Part shown: positions 18,744-27,813 of the stretch, piece by piece
Layout: every line of letters starts with the position of its first letter
Position numbering within the stretch: position 1 is the stretch's first letter
Source of the DNA: Treponema sp.
GTDB taxonomy: Bacteria > Spirochaetota > Spirochaetia > Treponematales > Treponemataceae
Reading direction: 5' to 3'
Length of the DNA stretch: 64,000 nt
Assembly: GCA_018385415.1 (NCBI GenBank)
Contig: JAHAZA010000092.1
Span: 12,906-76,905, forward strand
Program-made: the position numbers and the translations under genes
Notes under the pieces: generated by a model
The model's database searches: none
The model's input: only the letters and a program-made list of their open reading frames with translations
Told to the model about the DNA's origin: nothing

Positions 18744-19142
18744 TTAAAACGAAATTGCATCAGGTTCGTTAGATTTTTCAGCATCCTGACCGCTGTCTTT
18801 TATGACAACAATCACCTGATTAGGTGCGCAGCAAAGCCATTGGCCGGCTTTTGAAATTTTCCCCTGATGAATACAGGTTTTATTGCTGCATGGCGAACTC
18901 ATTATAGAAGCTGTATTATCAAGAATTTTAATTTTGGTCTGTCCGAGAGTGCCTTCCACGGAAAATTCCCTGTTTGAGGCCATATCGTAGGTATAGATTT
19001 CCTCTGGTGTTGAAATTTCAATAATCAATTTCTGTGCCTTTGTTTTTATCATACTAAAGAATATGATAAAAGTTACCAAAAATAGTAAAATTGTAACAAA
19101 ATCTAAAGGTTTTAATAGAAAATTGTGCTTTTTTATTGACAT
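18744..19142 (-). CDS. NusG domain II-containing membrane-anchored protein
   Basis: This 132-aa protein has one N-terminal membrane helix (about residues 14-31) and an outer domain with the NusG-II fingerprint SPCSNKTCIHQGKISKAGQWLCCAPNQVIVVI. These four cysteines plus histidine are conserved in this small family, which is common in Firmicutes and spirochaetes and of unknown function. It is not the transcription factor NusG. A redox or metal role outside the membrane is possible. The gene precedes radA. Its ATG overlaps the -35 box of the divergent candidate small RNA. Confidence 0.8.
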   Translation of the reverse strand: MSIKKHNFLLKPLDFVTILLFLVTFIIFFSMIKTKAQKLIIEISTPEEIYTYDMASNREFSVEGTLGQTKIKILDNTASIMSSPCSNKTCIHQGKISKAGQWLCCAPNQVIVVIKDSGQDAEKSNEPDAISF

Positions 19143-19164
19143 TCAACCCAACTCGTTGTATCTT
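19136..19164 (+). promoter_or_regulatory. Strong sigma-70-type promoter of a candidate small RNA
   Basis: A consensus -35 TTGACA (19136-19141), a 17-bp spacer and -10 TATCTT (19159-19164) point into an intergenic stretch with no gene. The predicted start is near 19171. The -35 overlaps the first codon of the divergent NusG-II gene. Confidence 0.75.
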
Positions 19165-19170
19165 AATCCT

Positions 19171-19266
19171 AGCTTGTAAATAAGCTGATAAACTCTCTCC
19201 GATGTCCAGCTTGCTGGACGGTAGAGCTCTTGGAAAGCGTTGCTCTTCGAGAGCTCTATTTTTTTT
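19171..19266 (+). ncRNA. Candidate free-standing small RNA of about 95 nt
   Basis: Between a consensus promoter and an intrinsic terminator the transcript would contain three hairpins. The first is AGCTT-GTAAAT-AAGCT (19171-19186). The second is GTCCAG-CTTG-CTGGAC (19204-19219), capped by a CUUG tetraloop. The third is a terminator hairpin with arms TAGAGCTCT (19222-19230) and AGAGCTCTA (19250-19258), followed by eight T's. No open reading frame of meaningful length lies inside. It does not match the core motifs of SRP RNA, tmRNA or RNase P RNA, and it is too short for typical 6S RNA. The unit is self-contained and convergent with cysE. Confidence 0.65.
19222..19266 (+). terminator. Terminator of the candidate small RNA
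   Basis: A nine-bp perfect stem (TAGAGCTCT / AGAGCTCTA) with a 19-base loop is followed by TTTTTTTT at 19259-19266. Confidence 0.8.
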
Positions 19267-19301
19267 AAATCAGAAGATATTCTTTAATTTTAGCAATTTT
19301 C

Positions 19302-20165
19302 TTACTTAATTGTGAGAACTGTTCCTGCTGGGACCGATTTAGTAACCCATGTGTTACCACCGATTGTAGATCCTTTTCCGATTACGGTTTCACCACCAAG
19401 GATAGTAGCTCCGGCATAAATTGTTACGTCATCTTCAACTGTAGGATGGCGTTTTTTATTCTGCAGATCTTTCTTTACGCTCAGAGCTCCCAATGTGACG
19501 CCCTGATAGATTTTTACGTTATTCCCAATAACTGTTGTTTCACCGATAACGATGCCCGTCCCATGATCTATACAGAAGCTTTCACCGATTGTAGCCCCTG
19601 GATGAATATCAATACCAGTTTTTCCATGAACATGTTCGCTCATAATACGTGGAATCACAGGTACCCCATTTATGAATAAAAAGTGAGCAAGACGATGAAC
19701 CACAATTGCTTCCAAACCTGGATAGGAAAGTATAACTTCTTCAGGGCTATGGGCTGCAGGATCTCCAAGATATGCGGCCTTTACATCAAGCTGGATTTTT
19801 CGTCTTATTTCAGGAATTTCCTGAATCAGGGCAAATACAACTTTTTCTGCAAGTTTATAGCAGTGGGAATTTTGAATGTCCTGGACGGTTGCGTTTTTTT
19901 CCGCAACTGTAAACAGAAGAGCCTTCTGTATTTCTCTTGTTAAAATAGAAATGATTCTGTTTACATGAAGGCCTGTTACATAACGGAGATTGCCGGTTTC
20001 AATATTTTCCTCATACTTGAATCCTGGAAAAATGAGAGACTGTAAATCCTGAACCACAGAAACAACATTCTGTCTGTTAGGAAAGTTTTCAGCACCTGAA
20101 CGGTTGATGCCGCCATGCTGCTCATAAGATTCCATGATGTTATTTATTAAGCCGTCAATATTCAT
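19302..20165 (-). CDS. cysE: Serine O-acetyltransferase
   Basis: This 287-aa enzyme makes O-acetylserine from serine and acetyl-CoA for cysteine synthesis. A helical N-terminal domain of about 150 residues leads to the left-handed beta-helix of hexapeptide repeats (IHPGATIGESFCIDHGTGIVIGETTVIG), containing the catalytic His pair in IDHGTG and the neighbouring IH. The protein is longer than EpsC-type forms and matches the 260-300-aa class. GGAGG precedes the ATG. No cysteine synthase gene is adjacent in the window. Confidence 0.95.
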   Translation of the reverse strand: MNIDGLINNIMESYEQHGGINRSGAENFPNRQNVVSVVQDLQSLIFPGFKYEENIETGNLRYVTGLHVNRIISILTREIQKALLFTVAEKNATVQDIQNSHCYKLAEKVVFALIQEIPEIRRKIQLDVKAAYLGDPAAHSPEEVILSYPGLEAIVVHRLAHFLFINGVPVIPRIMSEHVHGKTGIDIHPGATIGESFCIDHGTGIVIGETTVIGNNVKIYQGVTLGALSVKKDLQNKKRHPTVEDDVTIYAGATILGGETVIGKGSTIGGNTWVTKSVPAGTVLTIK

Positions 20166-20303
20166 AAAAAAAGGCCTCCGTTATTAAAAATAACAATAGC
20201 ATAAAATCGTTTAAAGTTCTATTATAAACATAGTAAACAAAATTTCTGTGTGTATATTGTTAAAAGAAATTTTTGGAAATTCACAAAAAAATCTTTCTTC
20301 TTA

Positions 20304-20332
20304 TTGACAGAAAGTATTCAGTTGTGTATATT
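20304..20332 (+). promoter_or_regulatory. Promoter of the tRNA-Thr / rpmG / tRNA-Trp / secE unit
   Basis: TTGACA at 20304-20309, a 17-bp spacer and TATATT at 20327-20332 form a near-consensus promoter about 31 bases before the tRNA. The same hexamers and spacing recur before tRNA-Gln at 63559-63587. Confidence 0.85.
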
Positions 20333-20363
20333 TCTAAAACACATCATTTTCATTGGGTTTTTT

Positions 20364-20436
20364 GCCCTTGTAGCTCAGTCGGTAGAGCGCAACCATGGTA
20401 AGGTTGAGGTCTGCGGTCCGATTCCGCACGGGGGCT
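20364..20436 (+). tRNA. tRNA-Thr (anticodon GGT)
   Basis: All arms fold: acceptor GCCCTTG with CGGGGGC, D arm GCTC/GAGC, anticodon stem CAACC/GGTTG around loop ATGGTAA, and T arm TGCGG/CCGCA. The discriminator is T and the CCA end is not encoded. Confidence 0.95.
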
Positions 20437-20511
20437 ATATATAAGGGAAAAATGATAGTGGCGTAAAATAAACAAAATAAAAACGAAATTGTTTTTTTAG
20501 GAGTATATATT

Positions 20512-20688
20512 ATGGGAAGCAAGAAAAAAGGTGCTGTTGAACTTATCGCTTTACAGTGTTCAGAATGCAAACGCAAGAATTATACAACATCTAAGAACCG
20601 CAAAAACATCCAGGGTAAGCTCGAATTGAACAAATACTGCCCATGGGACAAGAAGCACACATTGCACAAAGAAACAAAGATTAAATAA
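20512..20688 (+). CDS. rpmG: 50S ribosomal protein L33
   Basis: This 58-aa protein begins [19 protein letters not shown] and ends [22 protein letters not shown] provides one zinc-binding pair, but the second knuckle reads CPWD, so one cysteine of the usual four is missing; related treponeme-like L33 sequences show the same layout. A TTAGGAG ribosome site precedes the ATG. It lies between two tRNA genes, the usual position ahead of secE. Confidence 0.95.
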   Translation: MGSKKKGAVELIALQCSECKRKNYTTSKNRKNIQGKLELNKYCPWDKKHTLHKETKIK

Positions 20689-20750
20689 TTTTTGTTAATT
20701 AAAAATTGATAATTATACTGTTTCAGGATTCTGGACAGTTAGTTATATTT

Positions 20751-20823
20751 AGGTCAGTAGTTCAGTTGGTAGAGCATCGGTCTCCAAAACCGAGTGTCGC
20801 GGGTTCGAGTCCTGCCTGGCCTG
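20751..20823 (+). tRNA. tRNA-Trp (anticodon CCA)
   Basis: Acceptor AGGTCAG pairs with CTGGCCT, the anticodon stem TCGGT/ACCGA holds loop CTCCAAA, and the T arm is GCGGG/CCTGC. Discriminator G; CCA is not encoded. It is followed 41 bases later by secE, a classic linkage. Confidence 0.95.
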
Positions 20824-20864
20824 TTATATTAATTTATCCTTAAATAGGAACAGTCGAGGAAGTT

Positions 20865-21065
20865 ATGGCTAAGAAAACAAACGAAACTAAAAAATCAAAC
20901 TTTTTTAGAGAAAGTGTTGGCGAATTGAAAAAAGTAACATGGCCAACAAAAGATGATGTTTTGGCTTCTGTAGGTGTTGTACTTGTTTTGACTATTCTTA
21001 TGGCTATCATTCTTGGAGCTTTAGACTTAGGCTTTACACAGTTGTTCACCCTCTTGATGAAATAG
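20865..21065 (+). CDS. secE: Preprotein translocase subunit SecE
   Basis: This 66-aa single-span membrane protein is part of the SecYEG channel. The conserved amphipathic segment FFRESVGELKKVTWPTKDDV precedes one membrane helix (about residues 36-58). It is the short, one-helix form usual outside proteobacteria. It lies 12 bases upstream of nusG. Confidence 0.95.
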   Translation: MAKKTNETKKSNFFRESVGELKKVTWPTKDDVLASVGVVLVLTILMAIILGALDLGFTQLFTLLMK

Positions 21066-21077
21066 GAGGAACCTTTA

Positions 21078-21641
21078 ATGGCAAAAAACTGGTATATTCT
21101 TCATACATACACAGGTTACGAAGGAAAGATTGAAAGAACAATCCGTACAATGCTTGAAGCTGGTGATCTGGATTCAAGCATTGTTTGTGATGTAAAAGTT
21201 CCTGTTGAAGAAGTTGTTGAAATCAAAGACGGTAAAAAGCACTCTCGTAAAAATAAATTCCTTCCTGGTTACATAATGCTTGAACTTGATCTTCCTGATT
21301 TAGGATGGAAGGCAACTTGTAACGGCATTCGTCGTATTCAGGGTGTTACAGGCTTCGTTGGTACTAATCCAAGCGAAAGACCTCGTCCAATTACTGCTGA
21401 TGAAGCTAAAAATCTTCTTCAGAAAGCAGGAGAAATTAAAGGCGAAAAACCAGTACATATTAAACAGACATTTTCTGTTGGTGATCAGGTTAAAATTACT
21501 GATGGTCCATTCGCAACATTTAGCGGTGCAGTTGAAGAAGTTAATATGGAAAAAGAAAAGCTTCGTGTTATGGTGCAGATTTTCGGTCGTGCTACACCAG
21601 TTGAAGTAGATCTTTTACAGGTAGAAAAACTGGTTAACTAA
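21078..21641 (+). CDS. nusG: Transcription termination/antitermination protein NusG
   Basis: This 187-aa protein has an NGN domain (KNWYILHTYTGYEGKIERTI) and a C-terminal KOW domain (SVGDQVKITDGPFATFSGAVEEV). It bridges RNA polymerase with Rho or the ribosome. A GGAGGA ribosome site lies between secE and the ATG. Confidence 0.97.
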   Translation: MAKNWYILHTYTGYEGKIERTIRTMLEAGDLDSSIVCDVKVPVEEVVEIKDGKKHSRKNKFLPGYIMLELDLPDLGWKATCNGIRRIQGVTGFVGTNPSERPRPITADEAKNLLQKAGEIKGEKPVHIKQTFSVGDQVKITDGPFATFSGAVEEVNMEKEKLRVMVQIFGRATPVEVDLLQVEKLVN

Positions 21642-21670
21642 TCAGTTTTAAGTTAGTTTTATTTTGCAAT

Positions 21671-21773
21671 TCAGGCTCGGCGAAAGCTGAGATTATATAC
21701 CTGATTTTGGGAGAAGTATCGGTCCGTTGGACGTCTGGCACTTCGCTAGAAACGGGAACTTTAGTTCCCTTTC
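21671..21773 (+). promoter_or_regulatory. Structured leader between nusG and rplK
   Basis: The 157-base gap before rplK holds two stable hairpins. One has an outer TCAGG/CCTGA stem enclosing CTCGGC-GAAA-GCTGAG (21676-21691) with a GNRA tetraloop. The other, GGGAAC-TTTA-GTTCCC, is extended by GAAA/TTTC (21749-21773). In other bacteria L1 binds the L11 leader to repress rplKA; a similar role is inferred here, not shown. Confidence 0.5.
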
Positions 21774-21798
21774 ACACCAATCTAAGGAGAAAACAAAA

Positions 21799-22230
21799 AT
21801 GGCAAAAAAGCAAGTTACAGCTCAGATCAAATTGCAGTGTCCTGCAGGATCAGCAACACCTGCTCCACCAGTAGGACCAGCATTGGGACCTCACGGTGTT
21901 CCAGCTCCAAAATTTGTTCAGGAATTCAACGACAGAACTAAGTCTATGGAAAAAGGACTTATCATCCCTGTAGTTATCTCTGTTTATTCTGACAAATCAT
22001 TCACATTTATTCTCAAGACTCCACCAGCAGCAGTTCTTATCAAAAAGGCTTGCAAACTCGACAAGGGTTCTGGCAATCCACTTCGCGATAAAGTTGCAAA
22101 GTTGTCACAGAAGGATCTTGAAGAAATCGCAAAAACAAAGATGCCTGATATCAGTGCAAACGATATCGAAGCAGCTAAAAAAATCATCGCAGGTACTGCA
22201 CGCAGTATGGGCGTAGAAGTGGAGGCCTAA
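21799..22230 (+). CDS. rplK: 50S ribosomal protein L11
   Basis: This 143-aa protein of the GTPase-associated centre shows the proline-rich [20 protein letters not shown]-domain and the C-terminal RNA-binding domain ending [14 protein letters not shown] 21799 is chosen with AAGGAG ten bases upstream; the frame is open for 24 more codons but has no ribosome site there. The stop codon abuts rplA. Confidence 0.97.
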   Translation: MAKKQVTAQIKLQCPAGSATPAPPVGPALGPHGVPAPKFVQEFNDRTKSMEKGLIIPVVISVYSDKSFTFILKTPPAAVLIKKACKLDKGSGNPLRDKVAKLSQKDLEEIAKTKMPDISANDIEAAKKIIAGTARSMGVEVEA

Positions 22231-22911
22231 ATGAAACACGGAAAGAAATATCGCGCATCATTGGCCAAATACGATTTAGCTAAAAAATATGATGTAGCTT
22301 CAGCATGTAAAATGGTTCAGGACATGAAATTTGCTAAGTTTGACGAAACTGTAGAAGCACACGTTGCTCTCCGTCTCGGAAAGAGCGATACAGTTCGTGA
22401 TACTTTGGTATTCCCTAACCAGTTCAAAGCTGAAAAAAGAGTTTTAGTATTCTGTAAAGAAGACCGTATCAAGGAAGCTCTTGATGCTGGTGCTGCTTTC
22501 GCAGGTGCTGATGAATACATCGAAAAAGTTAAGGGCGGATGGCTCGACTTCGATGTAGCAGTTGCTACTCCAGACATGATGAAAGATGTAGGACGTCTTG
22601 GTATGGTACTTGGCCGCAAAGGTCTTATGCCTAACCCAAAAACTGGTACAGTTACTGTAGATATCGCTAAAGCAATCGCAGAATTGAAGAAAGGACGTAC
22701 TGAATACCGCGCAGACAAAGGTGGTGTAGTACATATCGCAGTTGGTAAGTGTTCAATGGATGCTGACAAAGTTGCAGAAAACATTAAGACACTTATTTCT
22801 GAAATCAACAGAAAAAAACCAGCTGATGCAAAAGCTGACTATGTTCAGACTGTATCAGTAAGCTCTTCAATGGGTCCTGGTGTTTGGGTTGATGTAAAGG
22901 AAGGAGAGTAA
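22231..22911 (+). CDS. rplA: 50S ribosomal protein L1
   Basis: This 226-aa protein of the L1 stalk also serves as a translational repressor of its own operon in many bacteria. The signature GRLGMVLGRKGLMPNPKTGTV is present. It begins at the base after the rplK stop, which favours translational coupling. Confidence 0.97.
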   Translation: MKHGKKYRASLAKYDLAKKYDVASACKMVQDMKFAKFDETVEAHVALRLGKSDTVRDTLVFPNQFKAEKRVLVFCKEDRIKEALDAGAAFAGADEYIEKVKGGWLDFDVAVATPDMMKDVGRLGMVLGRKGLMPNPKTGTVTVDIAKAIAELKKGRTEYRADKGGVVHIAVGKCSMDADKVAENIKTLISEINRKKPADAKADYVQTVSVSSSMGPGVWVDVKEGE

Positions 22912-22914
22912 TAG

Positions 22915-23529
22915 ATGGCTATCGCAAATAAAGTACAGCCTGCTAAAGCAGCAGCAATCGAATCTGCTAAACAGACTCTCGGTGAATACAACGACTTCAT
23001 CTTTGCTAACTACCGTGGTCTTACAGTAGAACAGATCACTACTCTTCGTGATAAACTCCGCGAAAACAATGCAACAATCAAAGTTATCAAAAATAACTTT
23101 GCTAAAATTGCTTTCAAAGATTTGAACGTTGAAAATGTTGAAGATTATCTTTCAGGTCCAACAGCAATTGCTATGGCTAAGGAAGATTCAAACGAAGCAG
23201 CAAAGATTCTTTTTGACTTTGCTAAAGATGTTCCTGCTCTTGAAATCAAGGGTGGTTACGTAAATAAAGAAATCTATGATGCAGCTAAAATCGAAGCTTA
23301 TTCAAAGGTTCCAGGCAAGAAACAGCTTATCGCTATGCTCATGTCTGCTATCAATGGACCTGCTCAGAAACTCGCTGCTACATTGCAGGCTTATGTTGAA
23401 AAGCTTGAAAAAGAAGGTCCAGCTGCAGCTGCTCCAAAAGCAGAAGCAGCACCTGCTGAAGCTGCACCAGCAGCGGAAGCACCAGCAGCAGAAGCAGCTC
23501 CAGCTGCAGAAGCTCCAGCAGCTGAATAA
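22915..23529 (+). CDS. rplJ: 50S ribosomal protein L10 with Ala/Pro/Glu-rich tail
   Basis: This 204-aa base of the L12 stalk begins with the usual N-terminal RNA-binding domain (YNDFIFANYRGLTVEQITTLR). It continues past the L12-binding helix (normal end near residue 170) into a low-complexity tail of repeated AAPAAEAP units. The tail is longer than in most L10 proteins. Only three bases separate it from rplA, so there is no room for a conventional L10 leader upstream. Confidence 0.95.
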   Translation: MAIANKVQPAKAAAIESAKQTLGEYNDFIFANYRGLTVEQITTLRDKLRENNATIKVIKNNFAKIAFKDLNVENVEDYLSGPTAIAMAKEDSNEAAKILFDFAKDVPALEIKGGYVNKEIYDAAKIEAYSKVPGKKQLIAMLMSAINGPAQKLAATLQAYVEKLEKEGPAAAAPKAEAAPAEAAPAAEAPAAEAAPAAEAPAAE

Positions 23530-23536
23530 TTCAGCC

Positions 23537-23656
23537 GCTTAAAACATTATTTAAGCACGGTCAGGCTTCATAGCTGTCGACTGTCCGTGTTACAAATAGC
23601 AGAAGTTTTCTTGTGATTACTTACTGCAGCGTTGTTTGATTTAAATTAAGACAACG
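23537..23656 (+). promoter_or_regulatory. Hairpin-rich spacer between rplJ and rplL
   Basis: The 158-base gap contains GCTTAAA/TTTAAGC (23537-23556), an imperfect CACGG..CAG / CTG.CCGTG stem (23556-23589), and CGTTGT/ACAACG (23630-23656). No T run follows. A processing site or a regulator that raises rplL output over rplJ (four or more L12 copies are needed per L10) would fit; this is inference. Confidence 0.45.
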
Positions 23657-23687
23657 AAAACATATTTATATTTATGGAGAAGACAAT

Positions 23688-24065
23688 ATGGCAGCTCTCA
23701 CAAATGATCAGATTCTTGATGCAATCGCATCTATGTCAGTTCTTGAAGCTTCAGAACTCGTAAAAGCAATGGAAGAAAAATTCGGTGTTACAGCAGCAGT
23801 AGCTGTAGCAGCAGGTCCAGCAGCAGGTGCTGCACCAGCAGAAGAAGAACAGTCAGAATTCACAGTAACTCTTGACAGCTTCGATGCAGCTAAAAAGATC
23901 AACGTTATTAAGGCAGTTAAAGCTCTTACTAACCTCGGTCTTGGTGAAGCAAAAGCTCTCGTTGAAGGTGCTCCAGCAACAGTTAAAGAAGGACTTTCTA
24001 AAGCTGATGCAGACAAATGGATCGCTGAAATCGAAGCAGCTGGTGGTAAATGTTCAAAGAAATAA
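23688..24065 (+). CDS. rplL: 50S ribosomal protein L7/L12
   Basis: This 125-aa stalk protein has the dimerising N-terminal helix region ([27 protein letters not shown], shown in parts), an alanine-rich hinge, and the C-terminal factor-binding domain with [28 protein letters not shown] site precedes the ATG. Its own structured leader separates it from rplJ. Confidence 0.97.
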   Translation: MAALTNDQILDAIASMSVLEASELVKAMEEKFGVTAAVAVAAGPAAGAAPAEEEQSEFTVTLDSFDAAKKINVIKAVKALTNLGLGEAKALVEGAPATVKEGLSKADADKWIAEIEAAGGKCSKK

Positions 24066-24107
24066 GTTTTTTAGACTTATTTCCTGAATAAATCTATCAT
24101 AAAAACT

Positions 24108-24140
24108 AAGGCAGACACGGATTTTTCCGGCGTCTGCTTT
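24108..24140 (+). terminator. Attenuator or processing hairpin between rplL and rpoB
   Basis: AAGGCAGAC (24108-24116) pairs with GTCTGCTTT region (24132-24140) with an inner CGG/CCG pair, and is followed only by a weak T-rich stretch. Partial termination here would lower rpoBC relative to ribosomal proteins, as known for E. coli rplL-rpoB. Confidence 0.6.
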
Positions 24141-24270
24141 AGTCGTTTAAATTGAAAAAAGTCATTTTACATAAAAACACTAAATAAGGCCTGATTTTTG
24201 TGCTGTGCGGAGTTTCCAAATGTAGCAAACTTCATGGACCGGAAGGTGTTTCTTGAAAATAGGGGTAAAA

Positions 24271-27200
24271 ATGTTCGCAAAAAGCCGGACTATTAACCGT
24301 CAGTATATCGGTAAAGATATTCAGGAATTCATGGATGTTCCTAATCTTATCGATATCCAAACTTCTTCTTACGAGTATTTCCTTCAGAAAGAAAAATTAG
24401 AAAATGGAGAACCATTGCTTAACCAGGGGCTTCAGGAAGTATTCACATCAACTTTCCCAATTGAAAGTCCTAATGGCGATATGTCATTGGAGTACGAATT
24501 CTACGAACTTGATACAGAAAATATCAAGTTTTCTGAATTTGAATGCAAACAGAAGGGACTTACTTATGCAGTTCCATTGAAGGCTCGTATCAATTTGAAC
24601 TTCCTTCAGACTGGTGCAATTCTTCAGAAAGATATTTACATGGGTGATATTCCTCTCATGACTGATCGTGGTACATTTATTATCAACGGTGCAGAACGCG
24701 TTGTTGTATCACAGATTCATCGTTCACCTGGTGTAATTTTTAATCACGAAAAAAACGTTTTCGGTAGCCGTATCATTCCTTACCGTGGATCATGGCTTGA
24801 ATTCGAAATCGATCAGAAAAAAGATTTGATTTATGCAAAGATCGACCGTAAAAAGAAGATCCTTGGAACAATCTTCCTTCGCGCTTTAGGATATGAAACT
24901 CGCGAAGAAATTATTAAACAGTTCTACATGACAGAATCAACAAAAGTTTCAGATTCTCGCGATGTTCGTGATGGTCTTGTAAACAAGGTTCTTTCAAAGG
25001 CTGTAATGATTAAAGATGCAGACAGCGGTGAAGAAAAGAAACTTTATCCAGCTGGCCAGCGTCTCCATCCACATGAAATTGATGAACTTATTGCTAACGG
25101 AATTAAGAGCATCGAAATCATTAAATTTAATGCAGGAAAAGGCGACAACAAGAATGCTTCACTTGATTCTGATGTAATCATCAACTGTTTCGAACGCGAA
25201 GAAATTAAATTCGCTAAAGAAGGTGCAGATAATGATGAACCTACAAAAGAAGATGCATTGTCAGCAGTTTACTCGGTATTAATGCCTGGTGAACCAATGA
25301 CTGTTGAAGCTGCAGAAAAAGACCTTAACTCTACATTCTTCTCTTCAAGAAGATATGACCTTGGTCGTGTTGGACGCTATAAGCTCAATAAAAAATTTGA
25401 CTACAGTGAACCTGTAGAAGAACATACACTGGTAAAAGAAGACATCATTCAGACAATGAAATTCCTCATCAAAGTATACATTGGTGAAGAACAGACTGAC
25501 GATATCGACCACCTTGGTAACCGTCGTATCCGTTCAGTTGGTGAATTGATGACTAACTCACTCAAGACAGCTTTTGCACGTATGGAACGTATTGCAAAAG
25601 AAAGAATGAGTCTTAAAGAAACTGAAACAATGAAGCCACAGGATTTGATTTCAATCAAACCTATCGTAGCTTCAATCAAAGAATTCTTTGGTTCATCACA
25701 GTTGTCTCAGTTCATGGATCAGGTTAACCCTCTTGCTGAACTTACACACAAGAGACGTCTTAACGCTTTGGGACCTGGTGGTTTGAGCCGTGACCGTGCC
25801 GGATTTGAAGTACGTGATATTCACTATACTCACTATGGCCGCATGTGTCCTATTGAAACACCTGAAGGACCAAATATTGGTTTGATCGTTTCTCTTGCTA
25901 TTTATACTCGTGTTAATGATTACGGATTCCTTGAAGCTCCATTCCGCAAAGTTAAGAACGGAAAGGCTACAAAAGAAGTTGAATATTTGTCAGCTATGGA
26001 TGAAGACAAATATACAATCGGTCAGATTGCAGAAGGTATGAAATCTGACGGTTCGTTCTCATCAGACATGATTTCAGTTCGTCACCGTGGTGACTACTCA
26101 TTCCGTAGCCCAGAAGATATTCAGTACATGGATGTTTCTCCACGTCAGGTAATTTCTGTTTCAGCTGCTCTTATTCCATTCCTTGAACACGATGATGCTA
26201 ACCGTGCACTCATGGGTTGTAACATGCAGCGTCAGGCAGTACCTTTGTTGTTCCCTGAACCACCTTACGTTGGAACTGGTATGGAAAAGAAATGTGCTTA
26301 TGACTCAGGTGTTCTTATTAAAGCAAAACGCCCTGGTGAAGTTGTATACGTTTCAAGCGAATGTGTAAAAGTTAAGCCTGAAGGCGGAAAGCGCGGTGAA
26401 CTGGATGAGTATGTATTGCTCAAATATCAGCGTACTAACCAGGATACTTGTTACCATCAGAGACCTACAGTTAATGTTGGTGAAAAAGTTGAAAAGGGAA
26501 GTGTTCTTGCTGACGGACCTGCAACATTCAACGGAGAACTTGCTCTTGGACGTAACTTGCTCGTAGGATTCGTTCCTTGGAATGGATACAACTACGAAGA
26601 CGCCGTTCTTATCAGCAAACGCGTTGTTAAAGAAGATATGTATACTTCTATCCATATCAAGGAATTCCAGACAGAAATCCGCGAAACAAAACTTGGACCA
26701 GAACGCATTACTCGTGATGTTCCAAACACAGCAGAAAAAAATCTTGATAACCTTGATAAAGAAGGTATCATCCGCATTGGTGCTAAAGTACGTGCAGGCG
26801 ATATCCTCGTTGGTAAAGTAACACCAAAGAGCGAAGCAGAAACAACTCCAGAATTTAAGTTGTTGAACGCACTCTTTGGTGAAAAAGCTAAAGAAGTTCG
26901 CGACAGTTCACTTAAAGTTCCACACGGAATCGAAGGTGTTGTAATTGATGTTCAGCGCATGCGCAGAAACGAAGGTGACGATTTGAATCCAGGCGTTGAT
27001 GAAGTTGTAAAAGTTCTCATCGCTAACAAACGTAAACTCCGTGAAGGTGATAAGATGGCCGGACGCCACGGAAACAAAGGTGTCGTATCTCGTATCTTGC
27101 CTGAAGAGGATATGCCATACTTGGAAGACGGAACTCCACTTGATGTTTGTTTGAACCCACTTGGTGTACCTTCTCGTATGAACATTGGACAGATCATGGA

Positions 27201-27813
27201 ATCAGAACTTGGTATTGCAGGTAAATACTTGAACCAGTTCTTCGAACTTCCTGTATTCCAGTCACCTAGCCAGGAACAGATTGGTAAAAAACTTGAAGAA
27301 GCAGGATTGAATAAAAACTGTAAACAAATTGTTCGCGATGGTCGCACAGGTGAACCATTCGTTAACCCAATCTTCGTCGGAGTTATTTACTATCTCAAAT
27401 TGGCTCACTTGGTTGATGATAAGATGCACGCTCGTTCAACTGGGCCTTACTCACTTGTTACTCAGCAGCCACTTGGTGGTAAAGCTCAGTTCGGTGGTCA
27501 GCGTCTTGGAGAAATGGAAGTATGGGCTCTCGAAGCTTATGGTGCAGCTAATACTCTCCAGGAAATGATGACAATTAAGTCAGACGATATGACAGGTCGT
27601 TCTAAAGCATATGAAGCTATTGTTAAGGGAGAGCCTTCAACTCCAGCTGGTGTTCCAGAAGCATTCAACGTAATGGTACAGGAACTCCGTGGTTTGGCTC
27701 TCGACTTTACAATTTATGATGATAAAGGTAAGCAGATTGCCCTTACTGAACGTGACCAGGAAATGATTGATAAAGCAGCTACTGGTTTCGACAAGGAGAA
27801 TGCAAATGCGTGA
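24271..27813 (+). CDS. rpoB: RNA polymerase beta subunit
   Basis: This 1180-aa subunit forms one pincer of RNA polymerase. The rifampicin cluster [20 protein letters not shown] is readable around residues 479-498. It has Asn498 where E. coli has Ser531, and Val where E. coli has Asn518. The catalytic-centre elements [29 protein letters not shown] and [24 protein letters not shown] are intact. ATG 24271, with AGGGG five bases upstream, is preferred to a TTG six codons earlier. The last eight bases overlap rpoC. Confidence 0.98.
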   Translation: MFAKSRTINRQYIGKDIQEFMDVPNLIDIQTSSYEYFLQKEKLENGEPLLNQGLQEVFTSTFPIESPNGDMSLEYEFYELDTENIKFSEFECKQKGLTYAVPLKARINLNFLQTGAILQKDIYMGDIPLMTDRGTFIINGAERVVVSQIHRSPGVIFNHEKNVFGSRIIPYRGSWLEFEIDQKKDLIYAKIDRKKKILGTIFLRALGYETREEIIKQFYMTESTKVSDSRDVRDGLVNKVLSKAVMIKDADSGEEKKLYPAGQRLHPHEIDELIANGIKSIEIIKFNAGKGDNKNASLDSDVIINCFEREEIKFAKEGADNDEPTKEDALSAVYSVLMPGEPMTVEAAEKDLNSTFFSSRRYDLGRVGRYKLNKKFDYSEPVEEHTLVKEDIIQTMKFLIKVYIGEEQTDDIDHLGNRRIRSVGELMTNSLKTAFARMERIAKERMSLKETETMKPQDLISIKPIVASIKEFFGSSQLSQFMDQVNPLAELTHKRRLNALGPGGLSRDRAGFEVRDIHYTHYGRMCPIETPEGPNIGLIVSLAIYTRVNDYGFLEAPFRKVKNGKATKEVEYLSAMDEDKYTIGQIAEGMKSDGSFSSDMISVRHRGDYSFRSPEDIQYMDVSPRQVISVSAALIPFLEHDDANRALMGCNMQRQAVPLLFPEPPYVGTGMEKKCAYDSGVLIKAKRPGEVVYVSSECVKVKPEGGKRGELDEYVLLKYQRTNQDTCYHQRPTVNVGEKVEKGSVLADGPATFNGELALGRNLLVGFVPWNGYNYEDAVLISKRVVKEDMYTSIHIKEFQTEIRETKLGPERITRDVPNTAEKNLDNLDKEGIIRIGAKVRAGDILVGKVTPKSEAETTPEFKLLNALFGEKAKEVRDSSLKVPHGIEGVVIDVQRMRRNEGDDLNPGVDEVVKVLIANKRKLREGDKMAGRHGNKGVVSRILPEEDMPYLEDGTPLDVCLNPLGVPSRMNIGQIMESELGIAGKYLNQFFELPVFQSPSQEQIGKKLEEAGLNKNCKQIVRDGRTGEPFVNPIFVGVIYYLKLAHLVDDKMHARSTGPYSLVTQQPLGGKAQFGGQRLGEMEVWALEAYGAANTLQEMMTIKSDDMTGRSKAYEAIVKGEPSTPAGVPEAFNVMVQELRGLALDFTIYDDKGKQIALTERDQEMIDKAATGFDKENANA

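Noticed and set aside
22904..22920. Search for an L10 leader between rplA and rplJ
   Set aside because: Only three bases separate the genes, so no leader can be present at the usual place.
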